This document shows, one piece after another, positions 52,311-63,099 of a stretch of DNA of 64,000 nucleotides. The stretch's first letter is position 1. Every line of letters begins with the position of its first letter. A model generated the notes under the pieces. It was given only the letters and a program-made list of their open reading frames with translations. It ran no database searches and was not told the DNA's origin. Source of the stretch: Acanthosepion pharaonis (Eukaryota > Mollusca > Cephalopoda > Sepiida > Sepiidae); the NCBI GenBank assembly GCA_903632075.3, contig CAHIKZ030004549.1, forward strand, positions 291,001 through 355,000, read 5' to 3'. The translations under genes and the position numbers were made by a program.

Positions 52311-53194
52311 GAAAAATCTTTTTTCTTTGAACCTTAAAATTTTCTATCACAGCCGAAGTATCGAGTTAAGTTTTAAAATATTCATCTTTTAGTTCTGTTT
52401 TTATTCCTTAAACACAAGATAGCATAATAATGACTCGGACTATGGATTAACGAATTGTTATTTCTATTGAGTTGCCCATCATATTGTTTTAATGTTAAGA
52501 ATCTACTTTTGCCGTTATCGGTAATATTAGGATCTGTCTGTTTTGGCTGTCCATACTTTGGTTGTCTTATGACACGCACGTAAATTTAAGAGTGATTTCA
52601 TCATTTTTTGCTAAGGAAAAATGACTCAACACTCACTTGACCTTTTGAACGGTGTTGGCAGTTAACAGAAATCGGATGTAGACTAAGGTTTTTAATATTT
52701 GTTGGAGTCGTAAATTGTTATGGAGTGGTTTCACAGTGGAGGCTTGTATTTATACTAAGTCGGTCCTAAAACAGGGTCGACGTACAAAACGTTAGGAACT
52801 TCATATAATAGGGATGACGCAGTAATCTAGTTGCGGTCGCTGATACTTTTAGTATCCGACTAACGGTCGTCCAACATCGACTGACTGACCAACTCACTGA
52901 GCGACTTCCTCGTTACTATTACTACTCCTACTTATTATAGGTGGGAGAGTCTATTAACTATAGAATAGGTGTGTTCCACTATAACATGAATATTTTCCAT
53001 TTTTATCAACTTCATTCTTTAAAAAAAAGTACAATTAAATTATATTCAATTGTAGAGAAGCGGGGGGGGGTATTTACGTATTGTTGTATTAGAAACACAT
53101 GTGTGACTCCTGGTAGAATATTAAAAGGTCTAAACTACAAGAAAATTGCCGGACTCAAGTCCAACTGAAGATGTAAAGAAGACAAAGAAAAACC

Positions 53195-53197
<3 letters not shown>
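52311..53197. other. No gene recognised
   Basis: Mixed composition with CpGs around 52740-52900. No domain or repeat was identified. Confidence 0.4.

Positions 53198-53242
<45 letters not shown>
53198..53242. repeat. (AT)n microsatellite
   Basis: About 22 AT dinucleotides then (GT)n. Confidence 0.92.
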
Positions 53243-53245
<3 letters not shown>

Positions 53246-53659
53246 TGTGTGTATTAAACAAAGCAGTTTTTACAATGGACATAGACAATAATATTTGTGT
53301 GTGTGAACGTTTGTGTCTGTTCTTTGGTGAATGTTCGTACATACGTGTATGTATATATAATGTTTATGACGTCTCCCACAAATAGGAAGACGCGGATCTT
53401 CTAAGAGAGCTTATATTGTAGTCGCTGAAATGAAGTAAGGAAAAAGAGAACGCGGCGAGATGTCGCCCAGTATTTATAGTATAGGGAGAATGACCCCTAG
53501 TAACAATTTGGGAATTAAGGAGGAGCTAACTCCGACACAATTATATATTCAATGTTGCCACTTATCAGACAGCTTTTAAGGATTTGGAGCAAAGATTATC
53601 CTTCTTTGAACATTGTGGATTGGCGCTACATAATCACAAAGAAATAACTGCACTAAATA

Positions 53660-53955
53660 ACGGAAACCATGTCACTCGATGACTACCAACAGCAGCAACA
53701 GCTAAAATGGATAGTACATGTAACTCGAAGAGAAAATGACACCAAGATGTTGATATTCCACATTACTTCCTATAAAAGATTAGGAAGGAAATTTGATAAA
53801 CTTATTTTCCAGAAAAAATATTTTAAGAGAAAGATTTTATTAACTCCAACCGACAGCATTACTGGCTGCTTGGTCAGTGAATGTCAAATGTTTCCTTATA
53901 GGGAAACGACACATATTAACATTATTACCATTAACATTTGAGTAAAATCCCGCAG
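53660..53955 (+). pseudogene. RTE-like LINE C-terminal fragment
   Basis: The frame at 53669 reads 'DDYQQQQQLKWIVHVTRREN' and 'SYKRLGRKFDKL', the R/K-W-x-x-H-V-x-R-x block of another RTE-type C-terminus. Its later part, 53790-53950, recurs inverted at 38160-38260. No polymerase domain is present. Confidence 0.5.
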
Positions 53956-54049
53956 GTTTCGATATGGAAAAACGTTTCGGCGGACTCTTGAATCTGGTTT
54001 CGCTAGGAATGTTTTTCTCGTCAGTGTTTTGCAACGTTCGAAAAAAAAA

Positions 54050-54190
54050 GTCGTAATCGTTTGGTTCAAAGTAATGTCAATATGACGGGTAGTGTAGAGG
54101 AGACCAAACAAGTTCCTAGTTATTCTTGCTGCATATGGTCTTGCATTGTCATGGAGATGAACACCCTTTTCCACTAATTCACTGTGTACG
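54050..54190 (-). pseudogene. Mariner-like catalytic-box fragment
   Basis: The minus strand reads 'EKGVHLHDNARPYAARITRN', the second catalytic Asp box of mariner transposases (HDNARPH type). Downstream homology fades quickly. Only this box is recognisable. Confidence 0.5.
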
Positions 54191-54599
54191 CTGTGACTTT
54201 ACAAAAACTAAGGTATGGTTAGTAGTTAGGATATTTTCATCATTAGAAGTGGTTCCCTAAAACGGAAGTCACTTACGACTCCATACATTATAAATAACCA
54301 CATTTTGTAAAAATATCCTTTAAGTCCTCATTTATATGACTAATTTGTTTTTAGAAAAAATAATTAAATCGTTAACATTTTTCTGTTAGCCTAACAAGTT
54401 ATAAGTTATAGCTTAATCCAAATTAATTTAGGATGACAAAAATTGATATGGCAAAATATTGAATTAAAAATGGACTAAAACTTGCTTTAGGTTCAGATAA
54501 ATAATTCTTACGAGTAACTTGCAATTAACACAGAATTAAAATTTGTTTTTTAGTTTAAAAATTTTTGTATGTTTTAAGAAATAACGAGTGATCACATTT
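54191..54599. other. No gene recognised
   Basis: AT-rich sequence. Confidence 0.4.
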
Positions 54600-54810
54600 T
54601 TTTTTTTTTTAATCAATTCACTTCAAGCAAGGCGATAATGCCACTAAGACGTAAGGACCTACTGGGATGGAAAGAGAATGATTGTACTTTAGAAAGAACC
54701 GGAAACCCAATCCTAAACAGCAAATGAGGGATAAAATTCTACTTCTGTTCAAAAGACCGGGGAGGGTGTGAACCAGACGGTAGGCGAGCCTAACTACTTC
54801 TTTGATCCTG
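54600..54810 (-). mobile_element. LINE 3' UTR fragment
   Basis: T tract, then 'atcaattcacttcaagcaag', 'aatgccactaagacgtaagg', 'acccaatcctaaacagcaaa' and 'tctgttcaaaagaccgggga' give the reverse complement of the 3' UTR at 35755-36095. Confidence 0.7.
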
Positions 54811-55269
54811 CTCTTTTTATTGTCCTCTGAAACGTTTTCTCAGTTTCCTTCACTCTGTAAGGAAACAAAAGGCGTATATCTCCTTTTGGTCAAGATAGTC
54901 ATGTGACGACTGCTTAGTGACGTCACTTCATACATTGACGAAAGTGATCGGTCATTCATTCAGTTAATAAGCTTATTAGTGTCAAGACTCACGTATTGTT
55001 TGTCCTGTCCGGGCTTCCATCCGGGACAACTCGCTGCCAAATAGTACAGCTTACAAGTCCATGTTGCTGTTTCCCTTTGGGAATATATGTTTCCTAGATG
55101 TAGAAATCTCCGGCTACCAGTCCTCAATTTAGGAAAACTCAAGAATCGCCGTTTCCAGTTCGTGGAATAGGTCCTCGCCTGAGACATAGTAGATGAGCCT
55201 GGTCCTTATGAAGAATCAACATAGTGTTTATGTGGTAGTTAAATTTACTTTTTCAGCATCCTGATATTC
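54811..55269. other. CpG-bearing stretch, no gene recognised
   Basis: Contains a CRE-type palindrome 'tgacgtca' at 54918-54925. The minus frame 54960-55187 has no known domain. A promoter or LTR role is possible. Confidence 0.3.
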
Positions 55270-55640
55270 TATCAGACTCTATTCTTGATAATGACTGCGA
55301 AAATCGAAAGTACTTGAACAAACATAAAAAATATGAACTTCGGATGGTTTATCCACAATTTCGAGTACAATACTCGACACCTTATACGAAAATTGGGAAA
55401 AAAATACAATAAAAAAATAAATAAAAAGAAAGACCTTACTTACATTATTTACATTATTCGGATTGTTATCCTTATCTTCATTATCATATTCACAACGTTT
55501 CGGCCATTGTACGCTCCGACCTTCTTCAGGTGAATTTAGAACCGAACCCTTTATTTCGTTCACCGGGGTAGATTTTTCTAGTTCCACGTGCCATGCCTCT
55601 TACGGATGTCTTAGTAATTTCTTTTTAACTCAACTCTCAA
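55270..55640 (-). repeat. Penelope-like terminal segment with hammerhead-like core
   Basis: On the minus strand 'ggcatggcacgtggaactag' is followed by CTGAAGA (55523-55529), a short GGTC/GGCC-type stem, GAAAC (55497-55501) and 'gaagataaggataacaatcc'. The order is the same as at 51035-51260 in the other orientation. Confidence 0.5.
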
Positions 55641-56913
55641 GGACACATGTGTCCAATGGTTCGCGGGAAGAAGCTGTTTGAGTGGAACTTACTTCTCGCC
55701 GATGTAATACGGAGGGAATGTGGGAGGTTTGCTACTAAGTGACATGGTGGGCCCTAGCCGTGATAATTAAACTTGAAGGAACCAAGAAACGTAGTTCGTC
55801 CGAGCACTTTCCATGTTAGTAGCGATAGAGAAGTGAGAGGCTTGTCACATCCCGCCTGTCTTTCTTTCCCTTTTACCCAACCTTAGAATCGACTGTCTCG
55901 TTTTATTTATCAACCTGACGTCATTATTCTGTATATTTGAAAAACTTTGTTAGACATGCGCAGTTTTACCATAACAACAACAACAAAAAAAACTGTTTCC
56001 AGTTTCCTTGTATAAAAGTACTTATAAACTTTCTATTGGTTGCAATTTTGGAGAGCCAGTGTGTTCTTTATTTTCATCAAATGACTTTTCCGCTTCTGTA
56101 ATTGTTAAACTCATCAGGTTTGAAATCAGAATGAGTGATAACGAGCCTCACCAAATTAGTACCATTCTGAAAATGATTATTTTTCCTTAGATGAAATAAT
56201 CATAAGGACTATATAAATTGGCGAGGATGTTGTTTTCTTTCAAACTTAAGGCTTGCACTGTTTTGGGTAGTTTATTTCTGATTTGCTTCTATCTGAGGGG
56301 CTTGCATTTACTAAGGTCAGTTGGCTTACTGACCAAATGTATTTGTTTAGCTAAACTGGAAGTTTGATATGCGAAACGTTAAAGACTCATGACAACAAAC
56401 GCTTTCGTTGGAGGGTGGCACACGCGTCGAACGGAAGACTTAAACAGTTTTTACTCTAGCAGTAAATAAGTGAAGTTGGCATTTTACAGTCGAACGCTGA
56501 CGGAGATGGGAACAACATCTCTCCAAACAGTGCAATGAAGGAAAAAAAAACGTGGCAATCTTCACTATTGCAAGGTTTGTTTTCCTCGTTGGTTTGGTCT
56601 GACATGTTTAATTTATTCAGTCTCAAATGTATATCTCGGCACTTTCTATTTATTTATTGCCTGCTTTTTTATGAGTGCCACATTGCTCAATGGAAGCATT
56701 ATCAGTTTTAATTATGTGTACCTATTCCGCGAATTATCTAAGATATATATATATATAATTTGTATCGTAAAAATGTGTTGCGGGCGCACACACACACGAT
56801 TTCGATCGCAAAAATAAATGCGTGTTTGTAAAGAAATATAAAGTAAAAATAATACGTGAATGTGTGCATATATCTAATTGTGAGTGTAAAATGTGTATAC
56901 ATGTGTAATATAA
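55641..56913. other. No gene recognised
   Basis: Ordinary composition. 'gggaagaagctgtt' at 55664 is shared with 1073-1086. No coding or RNA gene was found. Confidence 0.4.
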
Positions 56914-56914
56914 A

Positions 56915-56998
<84 letters not shown>
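56914..56998. repeat. (TG)n(TA)n microsatellite
   Basis: About ten TG then about 33 TA dinucleotides. Confidence 0.93.
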
Positions 56999-57000
<2 letters not shown>

Positions 57001-57224
57001 GTATGCGCGGTACTTATTGAAAGCGCTCAATATTCGTGATAAAGCTATTTAGTTGGATTGATGTGAGTTTGTGACCCTGGGTTTCACGCTATTTGCGATC
57101 GCCACGATCAAAAGTTTTCTTAAAAAAAAAAAAAAATACCATGATGAAAAATGCCCCAACTTTCATGAAAGCAAAGTTTTATCGTCAAAAGTTTTTCATT
57201 TTTTTTTTTTTTTTTTTTTTTTCC

Positions 57225-57820
57225 TTTTTTTTAATACGAATCACTCCAAGCAAAGCCAGTAATGCTGCTAAAACACAAGGTCTTACATGAATGATCAGCA
57301 GAAAAGAGTAATCAGGATGGCAGTAGATAGCGTTTGATATTGCATTTAAGTTTTTGCAGATCAAAGCCAGCTGGAGAGGAAGGAGCCAGAACAGCGTCCC
57401 ACAAATTGACAAAATCTCAACACCAGTCTAATGCTGCGCTTAAATAAAAAATAAAAAAACTAAAAAAACTCCAGGTAGCATAACGAAGAGCTCATTCTAA
57501 CAATTACCATGAAAGTATTTATAGAAAAGACAATCTTAAGACGGTGGGAAAGTAACTGGAGCTTAGCCGCCAGATCGAGATCACTAATATTGCTGACTTT
57601 TCTTTGGATTTTATCAAGAAGCTCACGGTAAATAACAGGAGCACCGGACCATATGTGGCAGCAATATTCTAAGCATGGACGAATGGTAGACTTATAGATA
57701 TGAGATAAATTCTGGAGAGAAAACTTGTCTCGCCTGGCACAGTGAACCAACTTTCTTAGCAGCTGACCTAGCAATGGATTCAATATAGTCTTTCCACTCT
57801 TTATCAACAGAGAATCTTAG
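57225..57820 (-). pseudogene. LINE A 3' copy
   Basis: The best-readable C-terminal half of LINE A on the minus strand: 'PLLGQLLRKLVHCARRDKFS', 'SHIYKSTIRPCLEYCCHIW', 'GAPVIYRELLDKIQRKV', 'LAAKLQLLSHRLKIV', then a frameshift before the FHG block. The 3' end lies at the T-rich 57198-57240 ('atcactccaagcaaagccag'). Confidence 0.8.
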
Positions 57821-58913
57821 TAAAAATCTTTTTTTATTTTCTTTTTACACCTGCTACCTCTACTTACTTAATTTTATGACATTTCGAGAAATGAAAATTC
57901 AGCCTCTTCATATTTATATTAATTAAAAGCAGGACTTTGTGGAGAATTTAAATCATCAATTTGTTTTTGTCAAACAGGAACACCATTTACCGAAAATTTG
58001 CTCGGAATCGTAAAATAAAATTGCAATAAAACTATGACATTATTCAATTAGAAAATTGTCTTTATATAATAAGATATATTAAGGTCACTACTGTCTCAAG
58101 AAAAAAAAATTTGTTGAAGAATGAATTTTTACAAGAATTTTCATTTTTTAAATTAGAAAAATTTAAGTATTAGGTCTTAAAATCCTGTATTAATTTCAGC
58201 CTTTTAGATGATATTATTAAGTGAAAACTATATTTAATACAAATCCTCAAACCCCAATATTTTTAAAAGAACTTTGGATTTTTTTTATGAATAAAAGTGC
58301 CGATTTTTGTAAGTACGGGCGTCCATACACGACATTATCAGAAAATAAGAACGGTAACTATAGTAAATTTGAAGTCCACATTCCTAAAATTCAATAAACA
58401 TTTTATTCTGGAGAATATTTTCCTAAATTTTTAAGATTATTGAGTATTTAAAAATTATACTAAAAAAGACGTACACTTTATTTTCTTCACTTATGTTTTG
58501 CAGATAAAGAATCCGTAGAACAAGATTCTACCTTTCATCAGGCTGTCAACAAGTCAAGTTAATGTCTGGTTAAAAAATGAATTTCTGCGATATTTTAAAC
58601 TTAAAGTAAATAATATTTGTTTCAAATCAGGTTTATTATAATTTAAATCAGCTAATATTCCTCTAATAAAGTTTCAGGAAAGTACATTTTATTTTTTCGG
58701 AAGATGTTTTAATAAAGTCAATTACATAGCGATGAAGAAAAACAAAAAAAAGGTCGCTAATCAGCTATTTTAGAAAAACAAAACAAAAAAAACACTCCTT
58801 CCTGTCAATTTAAATTAGTTTTTGAAATACGGCAAAGTATTTTGTTTATTGGAAATAGCTAATATATTAGCTTTAAATTAAAACTAAAATAAAAGCTTCA
58901 AGAAAGATTTTGA
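57821..58913. other. No gene recognised
   Basis: Very AT-rich. No repeat or coding signal was found. Confidence 0.4.
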
Positions 58914-59132
58914 ATTTTTAAAAATTCATTTTAAACTTTAGGTATCACGTTTTTGTCGAGATTCCTATATATACACACACACATACACATATTTGTGTGT
59001 GTGTGTCTGTGTGTGTGGAAACCTCGACAAAAACGCGATACCTAAGGTTTAAAATGAATTTTTAAAAATATATATGATACCTAAGGTTTAAAATGAATTT
59101 TAAACCTTAGGTATCGCGTTTTTGTCGAGGTT

Positions 59133-59135
<3 letters not shown>
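58914..59135. repeat. Three-arm foldback
   Basis: Arm A (58914-58966, plus), arm B (59017-59068, inverted) and arm C (about 59090-59132, plus) all contain 'acctaaggttt'/'aaactttaggt' and 'gtttttgtcgag' sequence. A-B encloses a CA/TG run. B-C are joined by the palindrome centred near 59095. Arm B could pair with either A or C. Confidence 0.85.
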
Positions 59136-59171
<36 letters not shown>

Positions 59172-59764
59172 TTAATGAAATGTTTAGAGCGATGATCTCT
59201 TTGGTTATCATCAGATAAATATAGACTACGATTTCTGTAAACGTTGTTGATTGTCAAATTCTTTAATCCTAATTTTGGGGGACTACAGTAGTGCGTGGAA
59301 GTAAGCAAAAATATGACCACCTGACCGGCAATGAAAAAAAAAAAAACAGAAGTGAAAAAAACTTTAAATCTCATTTTTGTCCGCCATATTCAACGACAAG
59401 AATTAGCTAATTTCTGTCTTACTATCTGGGATGAGGAATCAGCATTTAATTCATTTATCAATATGCGTACCATTGTCCTTTTTAACTTTCAGGGAATTTC
59501 GTACTGAAATCTATATATACTGGGTGTATTGTTCTTGTTCCACTTATCTTAAGGTTCCCCGGATCGACAATCATCTGCGGAGTCACAATTACTATGTCAC
59601 CAAATTCACGAACCAACGATTAAATCCATTAGGCTATTGCATGGTGGGACAATCCTGAGTATATAATTTAGAGCCTTAAACCTCATCTAAATAAGAACTA
59701 GATAAGATTTCCCAAAACATGGTCTGCGGAACAAGAACCATCTCTCTCGTAGATTATAAATAAA
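59136..59764. other. (AT)n plus unclassified sequence; hammerhead-like trace
   Basis: (AT)n at 59141-59166. On minus near 59175-59215 'ctgatgataaccaaagag' is followed after a short loop by 'taaac' where GAAAC would be expected. This looks like a decayed relative of the motif at 31430-31530. The remaining frames lack motifs. Confidence 0.35.
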
Positions 59765-59890
59765 GGATTCACTTTCAAATTCCTTAAAGTTAACTCGGTT
59801 CGACAATACATGAAGGTCCGAGGGTATAAATGTCGAAACGTTGTAATAATGACAACAAAGATGACAGTAGTCCAATGTAAATAAGTGATA
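59765..59890 (+). repeat. Penelope-like terminal fragment
   Basis: 'gaaggtccgagggtataaat' then 'gtcgaaacgttg' and 'gacaacaaagatgacagtag' follow the landmark order of 51100-51190, but CTGA is missing. Confidence 0.4.
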
Positions 59891-60316
59891 ATAAGCTAAA
59901 TTTTGATTTTTGGGGTTATCATAAATTAGCTGAACTTGTTAGTACCTGGTGGTAGAAAGCAGAGAATTACTCAAACATTTATAATAAAAAATAAAATGAG
60001 GGAGGAGTTGGAAGAATATAACTAAAGTTTATATTTTCTCGAAAGAGAGCATAGAAGCAAAGTCCAGAAATTTGTTACATGCCTTCGCACCGATCCTGAA
60101 AAAGAAAGCTAGTTGATGCTACAAATTCAGTCTTTATTTACACGTGGACATATCATGTTACAAAAGGGTATTTTCTCAAAGGTTCTGGAGCGGTGACCAT
60201 CAAAAAAAGTTGAAGAAATGCAAATACAAGATAGCAGACAAATCATTTAAAACGGTTTACTCTCGATGCAAGCCCTTGACCCCGGTAAGTTACTCAATTG
60301 AATGAGATTAAAAATG

Positions 60317-60318
<2 letters not shown>
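59891..60318. other. No gene recognised
   Basis: Mixed sequence without recognisable features. Confidence 0.35.

Positions 60319-60356
<38 letters not shown>
60319..60356. repeat. (AT)n microsatellite
   Basis: AT dinucleotide run. Confidence 0.9.
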
Positions 60357-60360
<4 letters not shown>

Positions 60361-60399
60361 CTCGACTGTCAATTAGTTGTCCTACGGCCATTGTCTGCG

Positions 60400-60610
60400 A
60401 TGGACGTTACTACAAGGAAGCGTATGAAAATTGTAACGCTGCATGAACACACTGGCAAGCCTTACCAATGAGTAAATTAAAGTACTATAGATTGACCTGA
60501 AACTCCCTGATTTAAATCCATTGGAGAATCTATGGTCAATCTGCAAGGAACGACTTCGTGGAATGGGAAGTACATGTGCACTGGGTCACGTTTCATTGGG
60601 AAAATACGAA
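60400..60610 (+). pseudogene. Internally deleted Tc1-type transposase
   Basis: ATG at 60400 starts 'MDVTTRKRMKIVTLHEHTGK', the N-terminal helix-turn-helix start of a Tc1-like transposase, stopping at 60472. Only about 35 bases later, in another frame, comes the C-terminal 'LPDLNPLENLWSICKERLRG' (60505-60570), which holds the third catalytic region. About 250 codons between them, including the first two catalytic Asp, are missing. This is the form expected of a non-autonomous deletion derivative. Confidence 0.7.
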
Positions 60611-60639
60611 AAAAAAAAGTAACAGAAAAATTAAAGCAT

Positions 60640-60640
60640 A

Positions 60641-60672
<32 letters not shown>

Positions 60673-60711
60673 TATAATAATGCAATTATATATATATATA
60701 TATATATAATT
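60640..60711. repeat. (AT)n microsatellite, interrupted
   Basis: Two AT runs separated by 'tataataatgcaatta'. Confidence 0.9.
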
Positions 60712-60813
60712 TATGATTAGAAAATAAAGCTTTAAATGAAAGGCGAATACGGAGACTTGTTACAATTACCCTCCACAGGTTTTTTGTTTCAATTAATTTC
60801 AATCAAAGCATTA

Positions 60814-60818
<5 letters not shown>

Positions 60819-60880
<62 letters not shown>
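60819..60880. repeat. (AT)n(GA)n compound microsatellite
   Basis: Same compound order as 13652-13704. Confidence 0.92.
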
Positions 60881-60881
<1 letters not shown>

Positions 60882-61269
60882 TAGACAAAGCAAAACCTGA
60901 AGTTTGAGAAAAGTAATAATCTTTAAGACATCATCTCACTTACAAATCAAAGTTTGACCTAAACACTGTTCGTCAAATGTCGTGAGTTCTACCCACACTC
61001 GGTGCTCCATACTTCTGTCCTTTTGTCAAACTATACTCAGGAAATAAATACTACTGTAACCAATAGATTGGAATTATTTTTAAAATAGACAATATTTTGT
61101 CGGCGCAAACTTTGCACGTTAATCGTATTTTGGATCAACTGAGTTGTGAGTGCCACTCACAGAGAAGGGAAAGTACCATTAGATTTTCTTTTATTTAATA
61201 TTCTACAAATTTGCCTAATATGAATTGACATGTTATCATTAGTATTGTCAGTTCGGCACTGTCGAAAAG

Positions 61270-61303
<34 letters not shown>

Positions 61304-61344
61304 TTAAACTTGTGTAGCAAAGAATTTTCTTATTACCGGCGTGG
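60881..61344. other. No gene recognised; T run at 61271-61302
   Basis: A homopolymer of 32 T; otherwise no signal. Confidence 0.4.
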
Positions 61345-61510
61345 GAAGTGAATGTAGAGTTCAATTTTCACTTGACTGTTTCGTTCATATCGTGTTAATG
61401 CCCCTGGAAAAAAAAAGCATAAACTCATTTATGTCCATCTAGGAGTTAAATAGCGGGTCAGGTTGGGCTCTCTTGTTTCGAGGTGGTAACCATAGAAGTA
61501 AAGAGATTGA
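61345..61510 (+). repeat. SINE family 1
   Basis: 'gagttcaattttcacttgac', 'gtgttaatgcccctggaaaa', 'taggagttaaatagcgggtc', 'cgaggtggtaaccatagaag' follow the family order. Confidence 0.62.
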
Positions 61511-61860
61511 AAGTAAAATTAACTTGGAGAGGGTTGGGCTTCGTCGGATATCTCCCTTATGCATATCACCACTGATATGGCTGAAGTATATGTGGGGGTG
61601 CCCATACGCCCCTAATGGCTTACAGGATACGTGACGTCACGTCGTGGCGTTATTTAAAGAGGAATAAGCTAAATTTGCATATGGACATAGAAGTACGCAT
61701 CGCATGATGACTTTTTTTTTTCTCATCAGCTTATATTCCGGCTATGTGTCTGAAGACACCTTGTGGCGTGAAACTGAGTTATGATGCAGTGTTGATTTCT
61801 ATGTCCATATTATATAACTATTCTGAGCCAACTCCTGTCAAAATAGACTTTGGTTAAAAC
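61511..61860. repeat. Foldback region with CRE palindrome and hammerhead-like core
   Basis: 'atatggacatagaa' (61679) and its inverse 'ttctatgtccatat' (61798) bracket about 105 bp. CTGAAGA (61750-61756) and GAAAC (61770-61774) lie inside it, with an imperfect stem between. 'gtgacgtcacgtcgtgg' lies at 61631-61647. A Penelope-like terminal remnant is one reading. Confidence 0.4.
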
Positions 61861-62267
61861 CCTTTCCAATCTTAAAAGTAAACTGATATTCATTTTTTAA
61901 CTTAGAAGAAGCTCAACGGATTAAAGAAAATACGGATGGTCTGTAATTTCATGGCACTTAGAACGGAATTGGCGGCGCGTGTTCAAACGAAAGCTCTGGC
62001 AGTTTATATTCACTGCACCTTGATGCCCATGGGAAGAATACACACACCAACAGCTTCGGTAAACAACTTTACAAAGGTAATTTACTCCATCTTGGGCGCG
62101 GTGAAAAGTTCTTTCCCAATCTAAGTTAATATTTCAATGATCAAACACCATAATCGTTTTAGAAAGCATATGTAATGTGCTGACCTGATGTATAAATATG
62201 TGGCATAGCGTGCACCCCCCGCATATATATATATATATATAGTTTTTCCTACGAGAGAAAAGTGTAC
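61861..62267. other. No gene recognised
   Basis: A small (AT)n at 62223-62241. The frame at 61936-62124 has no motif. Confidence 0.35.
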
Positions 62268-62382
62268 ATATTAAAAAGAGAAATCGCAAACATTTTTGTT
62301 TGTAATGTCAACTTTTAAAAATATATTTAAAAAATCCACATTACAACAACAAACGTTTGCGGTTTCTCTCTTCTTTTAATAT
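62268..62382. repeat. Inverted repeat, about 40-bp arms
   Basis: Left arm 62268-62308 and right arm 62338-62382 pair through 'agagaaatcgcaaac'/'gtttgcggtttctct' and 'tgtttgtaatgt'/'acattacaacaaca', with small bulges and a loop of about 30 bases. Confidence 0.78.
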
Positions 62383-62622
62383 ATATTGTTGTATCCTTAA
62401 AGAGGTTACAAACAGACAAAGGTGGTACTCAAGTGAAAGGAACAGCAACACCGGCGTAGATGAATGAAATAGGTTTATTGTGAAAGAGAATACACTACTG
62501 AAAGACGGGGAATCGGTTAGCACTTCCCTGAAGCCAGATTAAGGTATGTCCTGTGCACACTACATATATTTAGTGATATAGTCAGTCCACAAGAGGTAAT
62601 AGGGATAATGGAACACACACAC

Positions 62623-62633
<11 letters not shown>

Positions 62634-62699
<66 letters not shown>
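62634..62699. repeat. (AT)n microsatellite
   Basis: About 33 AT dinucleotides, preceded by CA and CATA repeats from 62610. Confidence 0.93.
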
Positions 62700-62703
<4 letters not shown>

Positions 62704-63099
62704 ATGTAATAAATCCGTTGGTATATAATCCAAGTGTATCTTAAAACCGATCCACAAAAAGAGCTCAGTGTCTTTTAACAGAGCCAATAAATAGTATTAA
62801 TTAACAAAATCTCAAATTACCTCATACGGGGGAGGGGGAAATAGATCTGTTTCAACCGACGAAAACTACGCCAGTCTTATTCAACCCCTGAGTTCGTGTC
62901 GGAATTAGAAATTTAACTGTGACAACTGTCGAAAAATTAATACAGAAATTATACATTTCAATGTTTCAGTCAGACGAAATGCACGAGTCAGTGGTCATGG
63001 GATGGTGAAAGGGAAGAGGTTTTATAAAATTAAACCCGGATATTAAACTTATGACATTTAATTGGGGTTTTACGAAGAATGAAGTGTTAATTTGAAACT
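62700..63099. other. Unclassified, perhaps 5' part of the Penelope-like copy
   Basis: Codon-like patches but no readable motif before 63100. Confidence 0.3.

Noticed and set aside
53990..54060. Hammerhead ribozyme on the minus strand from CTGACGA...GAAAC
   Set aside because: The bases between the two motifs do not form a stem II beyond a single pair, so the core is probably coincidental.
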